From contig DZBC01000026.1 in assembly GCA_022729835.1 (NCBI GenBank), forward strand, positions 1 to 14,135: a stretch of DNA of 14,135 nucleotides. Direction: 5' to 3'. Position 1 is the stretch's first letter, and the number at the start of each line of letters is the position of its first letter. Positions 1 through 7,243 of the stretch are shown here, piece after piece. Below the pieces are notes generated by a model, which ran no database searches, was not told the origin of the DNA, and was given only the letters and a program-made list of their open reading frames with translations. This DNA comes from Sulfuricurvum sp. (GTDB lineage: Bacteria > Campylobacterota > Campylobacteria > Campylobacterales > Sulfurimonadaceae). The translations under genes and the position numbers were made by a program.

Positions 1-725
1 CCTTTATGGCGGCGGCGGCCATTCCGTTTATGCCCTCTTTTACGATTGGTGGCTATACGGTACATCCTATTGTTGCGGACATCAACATCGGTATCCTCTA
101 CATTTTGGGGGTGATGGGTGCGGGGCTCTATGGGCCACTGCTGGGCGGTTTGGCCTCAGCCAATAAGTGGGCGCTCATCTCCACCGCACGGGCAGCGGCG
201 ATCTTTATCTCATATGAGGTGATCACGGGGCTTTCGATTTTGGCGCCGCTGATGATGGTGGGCTCGCTTTCGCTCATCGATTTCAACGCCTATCAAGCGG
301 GTGGCATCGGTAGCTGGATTGTCTGGTCGCAGCCCGTTGCGTTTATCCTCTTTGTGATCGCAGGATTTGCCGAAACAGGTAGAACGCCGTTTCACTTGGT
401 GGCTAACGACCATGAGATCATCGACGGATTCGGTACAGAGTATTCGGGCATGCGCTGGGGACTCTTCTTTATCGGTGAGTACGCCAATATGTTCTTTATC
501 TCGTTTGTCACAGCCATTCTCTTTCTTGGTGGCTATGGAGACGGATCGTTACTTGGGGCACTTGGACTCTTGCTGAAAGTTTCGTTTCTCTTCTTTTTCT
601 TTTTGTGGACACGCGCCGCGTGGCCTGATGTACGACCTGACCAGCTCATGTGGCTGTGCTGGAAAGTTTTAATGCCGATCGCTGTGATCAACATCGTTAT
701 CACCGGCATCGTGATGATGGTATAA
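1..725 (+). CDS. nuoH: NADH-quinone oxidoreductase subunit H (NuoH), 5' truncated by window
   Basis: Membrane-arm subunit of complex I that, with the peripheral arm, forms the quinone-binding chamber. About 240 C-terminal residues are visible in the frame starting at base 3; the reading frame is open to the window edge, so the start lies upstream and the ATG at 6 is internal. Several hydrophobic helices are present, and the family signatures TEYSGMRWGLFFIGEYANM and the C-terminal WTRAAWPDVRPDQLM segment are clear. Odd feature: the acidic loop usually written RxPFDLxExExE here reads RTPFHLVANDHEIIDG, so the usual Asp is His and the first Glu is Ala, while the last Glu is kept. The stop at 723-725 is followed by the nuoI Shine-Dalgarno sequence. 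Identity is very secure; the meaning of the loop change is inference. Confidence 0.96.
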   Translation, partial: FMAAAAIPFMPSFTIGGYTVHPIVADINIGILYILGVMGAGLYGPLLGGLASANKWALISTARAAAIFISYEVITGLSILAPLMMVGSLSLIDFNAYQAGGIGSWIVWSQPVAFILFVIAGFAETGRTPFHLVANDHEIIDGFGTEYSGMRWGLFFIGEYANMFFISFVTAILFLGGYGDGSLLGALGLLLKVSFLFFFFLWTRAAWPDVRPDQLMWLCWKVLMPIAVINIVITGIVMMV

Positions 726-734
726 GGAGGGAAC

Positions 735-1391
735 ATGCAACCGCACGACACGCACGCACACGACACACATGAGGCGCACGGCACCGAAGCACTGAACAGC
801 CGCTATATATCGGAGCACTACTATTATGTGGATATCGCTTCCTATCCGACGACACCATGGGGCAAGTTTGCAAGGGCAGTGAAACGTACGTTTCGCGGCG
901 AGCTTTTTGTAGGCCTATGGGTGGTGATGCGCGAGATGATCAAGTTTGACATCCATACGGTGCAATATCCCAAAGAGAAGCTCCCTATTGGGCCGCGTTA
1001 TCGCGCTGTACATGCCATGCAGCGTCTCTTTGAATCGGGAACGGAGCGCTGTATTGGATGTGGTCTTTGTGAAAAGATCTGTATCTCCAACTGCATCCGC
1101 ATGGAGACGCGTCTGGATGAAAAGAGCCGTAAGGAAGTGAGTGCATACACCATTAACCTGGGACGCTGCATCTTTTGTGGATATTGCGCTGAGGTTTGCC
1201 CAGAGCTTGCCATCGTACATGGTCCTCGCTATGAGAACGCTTCACAGCAGCGTGCCCACTACATTGACTATGCCGACATGCTCACTCCGATCGACATGGC
1301 CATTACGGGGCAGCAAAAAGAATTTGACGGATTTGGTGCGATCACCCCACATGAAGATGCGCGCGTCAAAACGACGCCGCTAGCCTATTAA
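735..1391 (+). CDS. nuoI: NADH-quinone oxidoreductase subunit I (NuoI), 2x[4Fe-4S] ferredoxin-like
   Basis: Carries the N6a and N6b iron-sulfur clusters that pass electrons towards the N2 cluster and quinone. Two CxxCxxCxxxC motifs are visible: Cys106/109/112/116 (CIGCGLCEKIC) and Cys145/148/151/155 (CIFCGYCAEVCP), enough for two [4Fe-4S] clusters. At 218 residues it is longer than the E. coli protein (about 180), owing to an N-terminal extension rich in His and Asp/Glu (HDTHAHDTHEAHG at residues 4-16) and a longer C-terminus. An extra Cys120 follows the first motif. The start is fixed by a near-perfect AAGGAGG at 724-730 that overlaps the nuoH stop. Expected on the cytoplasmic side of the inner membrane, in the nuo operon. 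Confidence 0.97.
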   Translation: MQPHDTHAHDTHEAHGTEALNSRYISEHYYYVDIASYPTTPWGKFARAVKRTFRGELFVGLWVVMREMIKFDIHTVQYPKEKLPIGPRYRAVHAMQRLFESGTERCIGCGLCEKICISNCIRMETRLDEKSRKEVSAYTINLGRCIFCGYCAEVCPELAIVHGPRYENASQQRAHYIDYADMLTPIDMAITGQQKEFDGFGAITPHEDARVKTTPLAY

Positions 1392-1400
1392 GGAGCCCAA

Positions 1401-1970
1401 ATGTTTGAAACGATTGCCTTTTATCTTTTTGCGCTTTTGACGGTGGTTATGTTTAGCATCACCGTCTTCACCCGTCAGGCGCTTTATGCACTTACGGCTT
1501 TAGCTGCGGGAATGATCTTTATTTCCGCGTTCTATTTTCTCTTGGGCGCCGACTTTTTGGGTGCGGTGCAGATCATCGTTTACACCGGTGCGGTGATGGC
1601 GCTGTACGCTTTTGGAATGATGTTTTTCGATACCACGCGCCATGTGAATGAGCACGGGAGATCACCGCAGATCGTCTTTTTACTCTCTGGTATGGCGGCG
1701 CTTCTGATTGTCGTTATTTTTGTGACTCCGATCGTCTCTGAGAATGTGACGGCCCGTTATCCAGTTTTAGAAGGGGTAGGTAATGCTCAAGCCGTGGGAA
1801 TGGTCCTCTTTACGAAGTATTTAGTGCCATTTGAAGTGGCGGCTGTGATGTTGTTGGTGGCAATGGTCGCGGGCATCGTTCTGGCAGGCAAAAAAATGGA
1901 CAAATCTCTGACGCTGATGGAAGAGGAAGAGATCGAGCTGTCCAAGCAATCCCAAGAGAAGGCGGTATAA
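1401..1970 (+). CDS. nuoJ: NADH-quinone oxidoreductase subunit J (NuoJ)
   Basis: Small membrane subunit of the complex I proton-pumping arm, next to NuoK and NuoH. The 189 residues (E. coli NuoJ about 184) contain roughly five hydrophobic helices. The family signature GADFLGAVQIIVYTGAVMAL (residues about 49-68) includes the helix 3 region that undergoes the pi-bulge rearrangement in complex I structures. The last 25 residues are charged (EEEEIELSKQ) and probably cytoplasmic. The ATG at 1401 follows an AAGGAG sequence overlapping the nuoI stop; the nuoK start is 2 nt past the stop. No anomaly seen. Confidence 0.95.
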   Translation: MFETIAFYLFALLTVVMFSITVFTRQALYALTALAAGMIFISAFYFLLGADFLGAVQIIVYTGAVMALYAFGMMFFDTTRHVNEHGRSPQIVFLLSGMAALLIVVIFVTPIVSENVTARYPVLEGVGNAQAVGMVLFTKYLVPFEVAAVMLLVAMVAGIVLAGKKMDKSLTLMEEEEIELSKQSQEKAV

Positions 1971-1972
1971 AT

Positions 1973-2278
1973 ATGGAAATCACTTTAACCCACTATCTGG
2001 TACTCTCAACACTGCTTTTTGCCATCGGACTGATCGGCGTGATGAGACGTACCAATCTGTTGATGCTCTTTTTCGCCACAGAGATCTTGCTTAATGCTGT
2101 CAATATCGGATTTGCGGCTATCTCGCGCTACTACGGGGATTTGACGGGACAGATGTTTGCGTTTTTCGTGATTGCGATTGCGGCTTCTGAGGTGGCGGTT
2201 GGCCTTGGCTTGCTGATTGTATGGTTCAAGCGCAGCGGCGGCATCGATTTGACTACCATGACATCAATGAAAGGATAA
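1973..2278 (+). CDS. nuoK: NADH-quinone oxidoreductase subunit K (NuoK)
   Basis: Three-helix membrane subunit, related to MrpC, that provides part of the proton path between the quinone chamber and the antiporter-like subunits. The 101 residues match the usual length. The two intramembrane glutamates essential in E. coli (Glu36 and Glu72) are present here as Glu37 (FFATEILLN) and Glu73 (AIAASEVAVGLGL). Start ATG 2 nt after nuoJ; the stop is 4 nt before nuoL, so translation is probably coupled. The protein looks fully functional. Confidence 0.97.
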   Translation: MEITLTHYLVLSTLLFAIGLIGVMRRTNLLMLFFATEILLNAVNIGFAAISRYYGDLTGQMFAFFVIAIAASEVAVGLGLLIVWFKRSGGIDLTTMTSMKG

Positions 2279-2282
2279 GCGG

Positions 2283-4163
2283 ATGGAACTTTATCTATAT
2301 CTGGCACTATTTTCGCCGCTCGCGGGTTCATTGATCGCTGCGCTGTTTGGTGCGCAGCCAAAAACGCTCTTCACGGGTCTGCTCACCTCTTCACTGCTGG
2401 GCCTCTCCTTGGTGAGCTCGACCGTGTTGCTGGTGCATATTTTAAGCGGTGGCTCAGCGGTACATGTAGAGATGATGACGTGGATGGCGACGGGTGATCT
2501 GTATATACCCTTTGGTTTTCTCGTCGATCAGGTTTCGGTCACAATGATGATGGTCGTCACAGTGGTTTCGACGGTGGTGCATGTCTACTCCATCGGCTAT
2601 ATGCATCATGATAAGGGTTTCAATCGCTTCTTCTCTTGGCTCTCTGCCTTCGTCTTTTCGATGATGGTGCTGGTGATGAGCGATAACTTTGCCGGACTCT
2701 TTATTGGATGGGAAGGTGTGGGTCTGTGCTCTTGGGCATTGATCGGCTTTTGGTATCACAAAGAGTCTGCCTCTTGGGCGGCCAACGAGGCGTTTATTAT
2801 GAATCGTATCGCTGACCTTGGTATGCTGATTGGACTCTTCTTGATCTACTGGAATGTCGGCTCGCTTCAATACGACCGTTTTTTCGAAGCGGTGACACTG
2901 CTTGATCAGAGCATTTTGGTGATGATCGGTATCTTCCTCTTTATTGGTGCAATGGGTAAATCGGCGCAGTTTCCGCTTCATACTTGGTTGGCAGACGCTA
3001 TGGAAGGCCCCACTCCGGTTTCGGCGCTGATTCACGCGGCGACCATGGTAACGGCTGGGGTTTATCTAGTGGTACGCGCCAATCCGCTTTACGAGATGAT
3101 CCCCGATGTGGGCTATTTTATAGCCAGTTTAGGGGCTTTTGTAGCGATGTTCGCAGCTTCGATGGCGCTGGTAAACCGCGATATGAAACGCATTATCGCC
3201 TACTCGACGCTCTCTCAGCTTGGATACATGTTTGTCGCGGCGGGTCTTGGGGCTTACTGGGTTGCTTTGTTTCATCTGATGGCGCACGCATTTTTCAAAG
3301 CGCTGCTCTTCTTGGGTGCCGGTAACGTCATGCACTCGATGAGTGACGAACTCGACCCATTCAAGATGGGCGGGCTCAAAAAGTCGATGAAATGGACATG
3401 GATCATGATGACGCTGGCATCGGTTGCCTTAGCTGGCATCTGGCCTCTGGCCGGCTTTTTCTCGAAAGATCTGATTTTGGAAGTAGCTTTTGTGGAGCAT
3501 CATTATGTACTTTACACGGTGCTGCTGCTCACGGCGATGCTGACGGCATTTTATTCATTTAGACTTATAGCGCTCATTTTTCATGGAGAGGAGCGCTACA
3601 AAGAGTATGGCTCTCATCCGCATGAGGCATATACATTTATGTTAATCGCAATGAGTCCATTAGCACTCTTGGCTGTGATCTCGGGCTTTGTATTTAAAGG
3701 CTCCTATTTTGACATGGTGACTGCAGTGCTACCTGCGACGGAATATCATGTCCACTCGCCGATCGTTTTTTGGATTATGGTGATCGGAACCCAATTACTG
3801 GTAGGTCTTGCAATCGCTTTTGCATACAAGAAATATCAAAACGCCAAAATCGATAAAGTCTTTGAGGAGCGATTGTGTTACAAGATTCTGCGCAATCAGT
3901 ACTATATTCCCGATTTTTATGAGGAGTATATCTGTAAGCCTTACCGTGAATTATCATATGTGGCGTGGAAGCAGCTTGATCTTCGGATCGTGGATGCAAC
4001 AGTGGACGGCATCGCCTCTCTCTTGTACAAAACAGGAGAGCAGACGCATACGATGCAAAACGGAAATCTTTCGACGATGTTGCGCTGGATGGTTGCCGGA
4101 ACGGTATTGTTGCTTGCGCTTGGCGTGGCCTTTACGGTCGGCTATAGCGTTGTAGCAGGTTAA
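2283..4163 (+). CDS. nuoL: NADH-quinone oxidoreductase subunit L (NuoL)
   Basis: Distal antiporter-like proton-pumping subunit of complex I. The 626 residues compare with about 613 in E. coli. Key pump residues are in place: Glu144 in GWEGVGLCSWALIGF and Lys226 in GAMGKSAQFPLHTWL, followed by the conserved DAMEGPTPVSALIHAATMV segment and KRIIAYSTLSQLGYM. The C-terminal third contains the amphipathic stretch expected for the lateral helix HL and a last anchoring helix (residues about 600-620). Start at 2283, 4 nt after nuoK. Long antisense reading frames inside it are shadows. It co-operates with NuoM and NuoN, encoded directly downstream. Confidence 0.98.
   Translation: MELYLYLALFSPLAGSLIAALFGAQPKTLFTGLLTSSLLGLSLVSSTVLLVHILSGGSAVHVEMMTWMATGDLYIPFGFLVDQVSVTMMMVVTVVSTVVHVYSIGYMHHDKGFNRFFSWLSAFVFSMMVLVMSDNFAGLFIGWEGVGLCSWALIGFWYHKESASWAANEAFIMNRIADLGMLIGLFLIYWNVGSLQYDRFFEAVTLLDQSILVMIGIFLFIGAMGKSAQFPLHTWLADAMEGPTPVSALIHAATMVTAGVYLVVRANPLYEMIPDVGYFIASLGAFVAMFAASMALVNRDMKRIIAYSTLSQLGYMFVAAGLGAYWVALFHLMAHAFFKALLFLGAGNVMHSMSDELDPFKMGGLKKSMKWTWIMMTLASVALAGIWPLAGFFSKDLILEVAFVEHHYVLYTVLLLTAMLTAFYSFRLIALIFHGEERYKEYGSHPHEAYTFMLIAMSPLALLAVISGFVFKGSYFDMVTAVLPATEYHVHSPIVFWIMVIGTQLLVGLAIAFAYKKYQNAKIDKVFEERLCYKILRNQYYIPDFYEEYICKPYRELSYVAWKQLDLRIVDATVDGIASLLYKTGEQTHTMQNGNLSTMLRWMVAGTVLLLALGVAFTVGYSVVAG
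2461..2468. repeat. TACATGTA palindrome, copy 1 (in nuoL)
   Basis: Perfect 8-bp palindrome read as the His-Val codons CAT GTA of NuoL. First of six identical copies in the window. Confidence 0.5.
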
Positions 4164-4171
4164 GGAGCAAA

Positions 4172-5716
4172 ATGATGTTTGATAATATCCTATCGATTTT
4201 GGTGTTTTTCCCGGCACTCGCCGCGTTGCTCGGGTTTGTTGTGGAAAAAGGGAGCATTCGTGCTTATGGTATTGCAGTTGCGGCGATTGAGTTTGCACTC
4301 TCTTTAGTGCTGTGGTATGGCTACGACGCTTCCGTCGTCGGTATGCAGTTTATGGAATCATTGCCGCTGATTTCTGCTTTTGGAATTCATTATCTAGTCG
4401 GTATAGACGGCATCTCCCTCTTTATTATTGTGCTGGCTACATTTTTCACACTGATCGGTATCGCTTCATTAGGCGAGGTGAACCGGATCAAAGATATGAT
4501 TTTGACCCTTCTGTTTTTGGAGATGACCATGGTGGGCGTCTTTGTCGCCCTTGATGCCGTTGTCTTTTATATCTTTTGGGAGCTCTCTTTGGTTCCGATG
4601 CTTTATATCATCGGTGCTTGGGGTGGACCGCTTAGGATTTATGCCTCGATCAAGTTCTTCCTCTATACCTTTACGGGCTCTTTGATTATGCTTGTCGGCA
4701 TGCTCTTTATGGCCTACTTTTATCATCAGGCGACGGGTGTGTGGAGCTTTTCGATTCTTGAATGGTATCGTCTGGTTTTACCTGAGAATTTGCAGATTTG
4801 GCTCTTTGTGGCATTTTTCTTTGGGTTTGCGATCAAGGTACCGATGTTTCCATTTCATACATGGCTTCCCTATGCGCATGGCCAGGCCCCGACTATAGGT
4901 TCGGTCATATTGGCGGCTATTTTGCTCAAGATGGGAACCTACGCTTTTGTACGTTTTTCTCTGCCGATGTTCCCAGATGCATCCGTCTTTTTTATGGTGC
5001 CAATAGCCGTTATTTCGATCATTATGATCATCTATACGGCTATGGTGGCCTATGCACAGGAAGATATCAAGCAGGTCGTTGCGTACAGTTCGGTTTCGCA
5101 CATGGGGGTGATCGTTCTGGGAACCTTTGCTCTGAATGTTGAGGGAATCAGTGGGTCAGTATTTTTGATGATCGCACACGGTGTTGTTTCGGGAGCGCTC
5201 TTTATGCTCGTGGGCGTCTACTACGACCGTAGGCACACCAAGCTACTCAGTGAAATGGGTGGATTGGCTTCTGTCATGCCGCATTACGCTACGATTTTTG
5301 GAATTATGGTTATGGCATCCGCAGGAATGCCGCTGACCATCAACTTTGTCGGAGAGTTTTTGAGTCTTTTGGGCTTTTACAAGCAGTCGCACATCTTGAC
5401 CATTTTGGCAGGAACCGCCATCATCGTGGGGGCGATTTATATGCTTGCAGCTTTCAAAAAAGCCTTTTTCGGTACGGTGACGAATGAAGCCAACCGAAAG
5501 CTTGACGATGTTAATGGTCGTGAGCTTTTTGCGCTTGTTCCATTGGTGCTGGTGACTGTATGGCTTGGCGTCTACCCCAAGCCAGTACTTGAACCGATCA
5601 GCAACAGTGTCACGTCGATTGTATCGCTCATGCACGAAAAGGCGATTACGCCAGAGGCCAAAGAACGCATACCAAATCCAATGCGCCAAGACGCAACGGC
5701 GGAAGGGAGACACTAA
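4172..5716 (+). CDS. nuoM: NADH-quinone oxidoreductase subunit M (NuoM)
   Basis: Middle antiporter-like proton-pumping subunit, 514 residues (E. coli about 509). Glu137 in IFWELSLVPMLYIIGAWGG and Lys222 in IKVPMFPFHTWLPYAHGQAP correspond to the catalytic Glu144/Lys234 pair of E. coli NuoM. QEDIKQVVAYSSVSHMGV is the conserved broken-helix region of the family. Two adjacent ATG codons (4172 and 4175) follow AAGGAG at 4162-4167, which overlaps the nuoL stop; either could start the protein with one residue difference. The C-terminal 30 residues are hydrophilic. The stop codon abuts the nuoN start with no gap. Confidence 0.98.
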   Translation: MMFDNILSILVFFPALAALLGFVVEKGSIRAYGIAVAAIEFALSLVLWYGYDASVVGMQFMESLPLISAFGIHYLVGIDGISLFIIVLATFFTLIGIASLGEVNRIKDMILTLLFLEMTMVGVFVALDAVVFYIFWELSLVPMLYIIGAWGGPLRIYASIKFFLYTFTGSLIMLVGMLFMAYFYHQATGVWSFSILEWYRLVLPENLQIWLFVAFFFGFAIKVPMFPFHTWLPYAHGQAPTIGSVILAAILLKMGTYAFVRFSLPMFPDASVFFMVPIAVISIIMIIYTAMVAYAQEDIKQVVAYSSVSHMGVIVLGTFALNVEGISGSVFLMIAHGVVSGALFMLVGVYYDRRHTKLLSEMGGLASVMPHYATIFGIMVMASAGMPLTINFVGEFLSLLGFYKQSHILTILAGTAIIVGAIYMLAAFKKAFFGTVTNEANRKLDDVNGRELFALVPLVLVTVWLGVYPKPVLEPISNSVTSIVSLMHEKAITPEAKERIPNPMRQDATAEGRH

Positions 5717-7222
5717 ATGCTAGAACCAGTCAATATCTCATTGGAATCACTCAATCTGGTGACGCTCTCACCGATGCTAATCGCGGTTGTCGGTGCGCTG
5801 TCCATTTTATCGATTGACCTGATACGCGGAGGATTGCACAAGTCCTTGTATGTCATGATCTCGCTACTGTTTTTATTGCTTGATTTAGGTGCTCTGCTTC
5901 ATTTTGTCGATTTTTTCAAGGCAAACGGAACGATGTTGGGCTTTTTTGACGTTATGTTGGTAGATGGTTTGGCTGTTTTGTCACAGCTCATCATTGTGAT
6001 TACGTCCATGCTCTTTATTCCTCTATCGCTGTCCTCAAAGCGTTTTCACGAATACAATTATCCTGAGTACTACGCACTCTTTTTGTTTATGATTTCTGGA
6101 TTCCAGTTTATGGTGGCTACCGATAACCTAATTTTGATCTTTGTTGGGCTAGAGACTGCATCACTTGCGCTTTATACGCTCATTGCTATGCACAACCGCT
6201 CTAAATCATTCGAGGCAGCGGTGAAGTACTTTACGATGGGTGCATTGGCGGCTGGATTTTACGCCTTTGGCTCAATGGTCTTTTATGCGCTTACGGGTTC
6301 TGTAGAAATCAATCAGATTGCGACTGCGCTAGCGGCAGACGGCTACAGTAACATCGCTTATGTGCTGGTTGCCGTGGGCTTTATGTTGGCTGCCTTCGGC
6401 TTCAAGCTCTCTTTGGTGCCCTTTCATACATGGACGCCTGATGTCTATGAAGGCTCAAGTGCAGCTTTGGCGGGCTATATGTCCATTGTTCCAAAAATCG
6501 CCGCCTTTGTTGTGGCAATGCGTCTGTTTGAAGTGCTGGTACAAAGCGGTGTGATTTGGTTGGAGGTGGTCTTGTATGCAGGTGTCGTGATTACAATGAC
6601 GGCTGCAAACATCTGGGCGTTGGTGCAAACCGACGTCAAAAGAATGCTGGCGTATAGTTCGATTTCACACGCCGGTTTTGCAATGGCGGCTATCTTGATC
6701 GGCACCACGCAGTCCAACTCAGGACTCTTTCTCTATTGGTCGCTTTTCGTTTTCACCAATCTTGGCGCCTTTGCGATGCTCTGGGTTAACCGTCAAAAAA
6801 CACTTCTACCGGGCCAAAGTTCAGACCATCCGTATGAAAAATTTGCGGGTCTTGTCCGCACTATGCCCATGGCAGCGGTATTGATGGCGCTCTTTATGCT
6901 TTCACTTGCGGGGATTCCTCCATTTGGTCTCTTTTGGGGCAAGCTCTATATGATCGGCAGTGCCGTCAGCGGCGGCTATACAGTTTTGGCGCTTATTATG
7001 GCTCTCAATTCCGCGATTGCTGGCTATTACTATCTAAAGTTGATTGTCTACATGTTTATGAAAGAACCGCAAGTCTCTCAGAAAAATTTCTATATGATCA
7101 ACGCCTCATTATCACTTAAAAGTATCATCGGCTTAGCGGCAGTAGTGACGATTTTTAGCGTCATACTGGTTAATCCGTTGCTGGAGTTCATTACGGCTAT
7201 GGTGTATAATAGCGGCTATTAA
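5717..7222 (+). CDS. nuoN: NADH-quinone oxidoreductase subunit N (NuoN)
   Basis: Proximal antiporter-like subunit of complex I, 501 residues (E. coli about 485). Glu146 in IFVGLETASLALYTLIAM and Lys230 in FKLSLVPFHTWTPDVYEG are the expected proton-channel residues. TDVKRMLAYSSISHAGFAM and the GIPPFGLFWGKLYM segment are further NuoN signatures. The start abuts the nuoM stop; GGGAGA at 5704-5709 is its ribosome binding site and lies inside the end of nuoM. It is the last nuo gene here. Only 21 nt separate it from pflA, and its final codons contain a TATAAT. Confidence 0.97.
   Translation: MLEPVNISLESLNLVTLSPMLIAVVGALSILSIDLIRGGLHKSLYVMISLLFLLLDLGALLHFVDFFKANGTMLGFFDVMLVDGLAVLSQLIIVITSMLFIPLSLSSKRFHEYNYPEYYALFLFMISGFQFMVATDNLILIFVGLETASLALYTLIAMHNRSKSFEAAVKYFTMGALAAGFYAFGSMVFYALTGSVEINQIATALAADGYSNIAYVLVAVGFMLAAFGFKLSLVPFHTWTPDVYEGSSAALAGYMSIVPKIAAFVVAMRLFEVLVQSGVIWLEVVLYAGVVITMTAANIWALVQTDVKRMLAYSSISHAGFAMAAILIGTTQSNSGLFLYWSLFVFTNLGAFAMLWVNRQKTLLPGQSSDHPYEKFAGLVRTMPMAAVLMALFMLSLAGIPPFGLFWGKLYMIGSAVSGGYTVLALIMALNSAIAGYYYLKLIVYMFMKEPQVSQKNFYMINASLSLKSIIGLAAVVTIFSVILVNPLLEFITAMVYNSGY
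7205..7210 (+). promoter_or_regulatory. candidate internal promoter for pflA (TATAAT at the end of nuoN)
   Basis: A consensus TATAAT lies in the last codons of nuoN, preceded directly by TG. No good -35 is visible; TGGAGT at 7182-7187 with a 17-bp spacer matches TTGACA at only three positions. A transcript from here would start near 7217, leaving a leader of about 27 nt containing the pflA ribosome binding site. It could be chance, since the codons also read Val-Tyr-Asn. Expression by read-through from nuo remains possible. Confidence 0.3.
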
Positions 7223-7223
7223 G

Positions 7224-7235
7224 CTTACATGTAAG
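7224..7235. repeat. 12-bp palindrome CTTACATGTAAG (copy 2) between nuoN and pflA
   Basis: The only copy of the TACATGTA motif outside a gene, and the longest perfect palindrome of the set. It fills most of the 21-nt nuoN-pflA gap, and its right arm overlaps the first bases of the pflA Shine-Dalgarno sequence (AAGGAG, 7233-7238). It might be an operator or a general genome motif; the sequence does not decide which. Confidence 0.5.
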
Positions 7236-7243
7236 GAGAGCGT

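Noticed and set aside
2302..2320. TGGCAC at 2302, resembling a sigma-54 -24 element of flagellar promoters
   Set aside because: It lies in nuoL codons and the -12 element at the required spacing does not match TTGCA/TTGCT.
2454..3035. 193-codon open frame on the minus strand inside nuoL
   Set aside because: Antisense to a fully conserved NuoL sequence, with His/Arg-rich low-complexity translation typical of a shadow frame and no sensible ribosome binding site.
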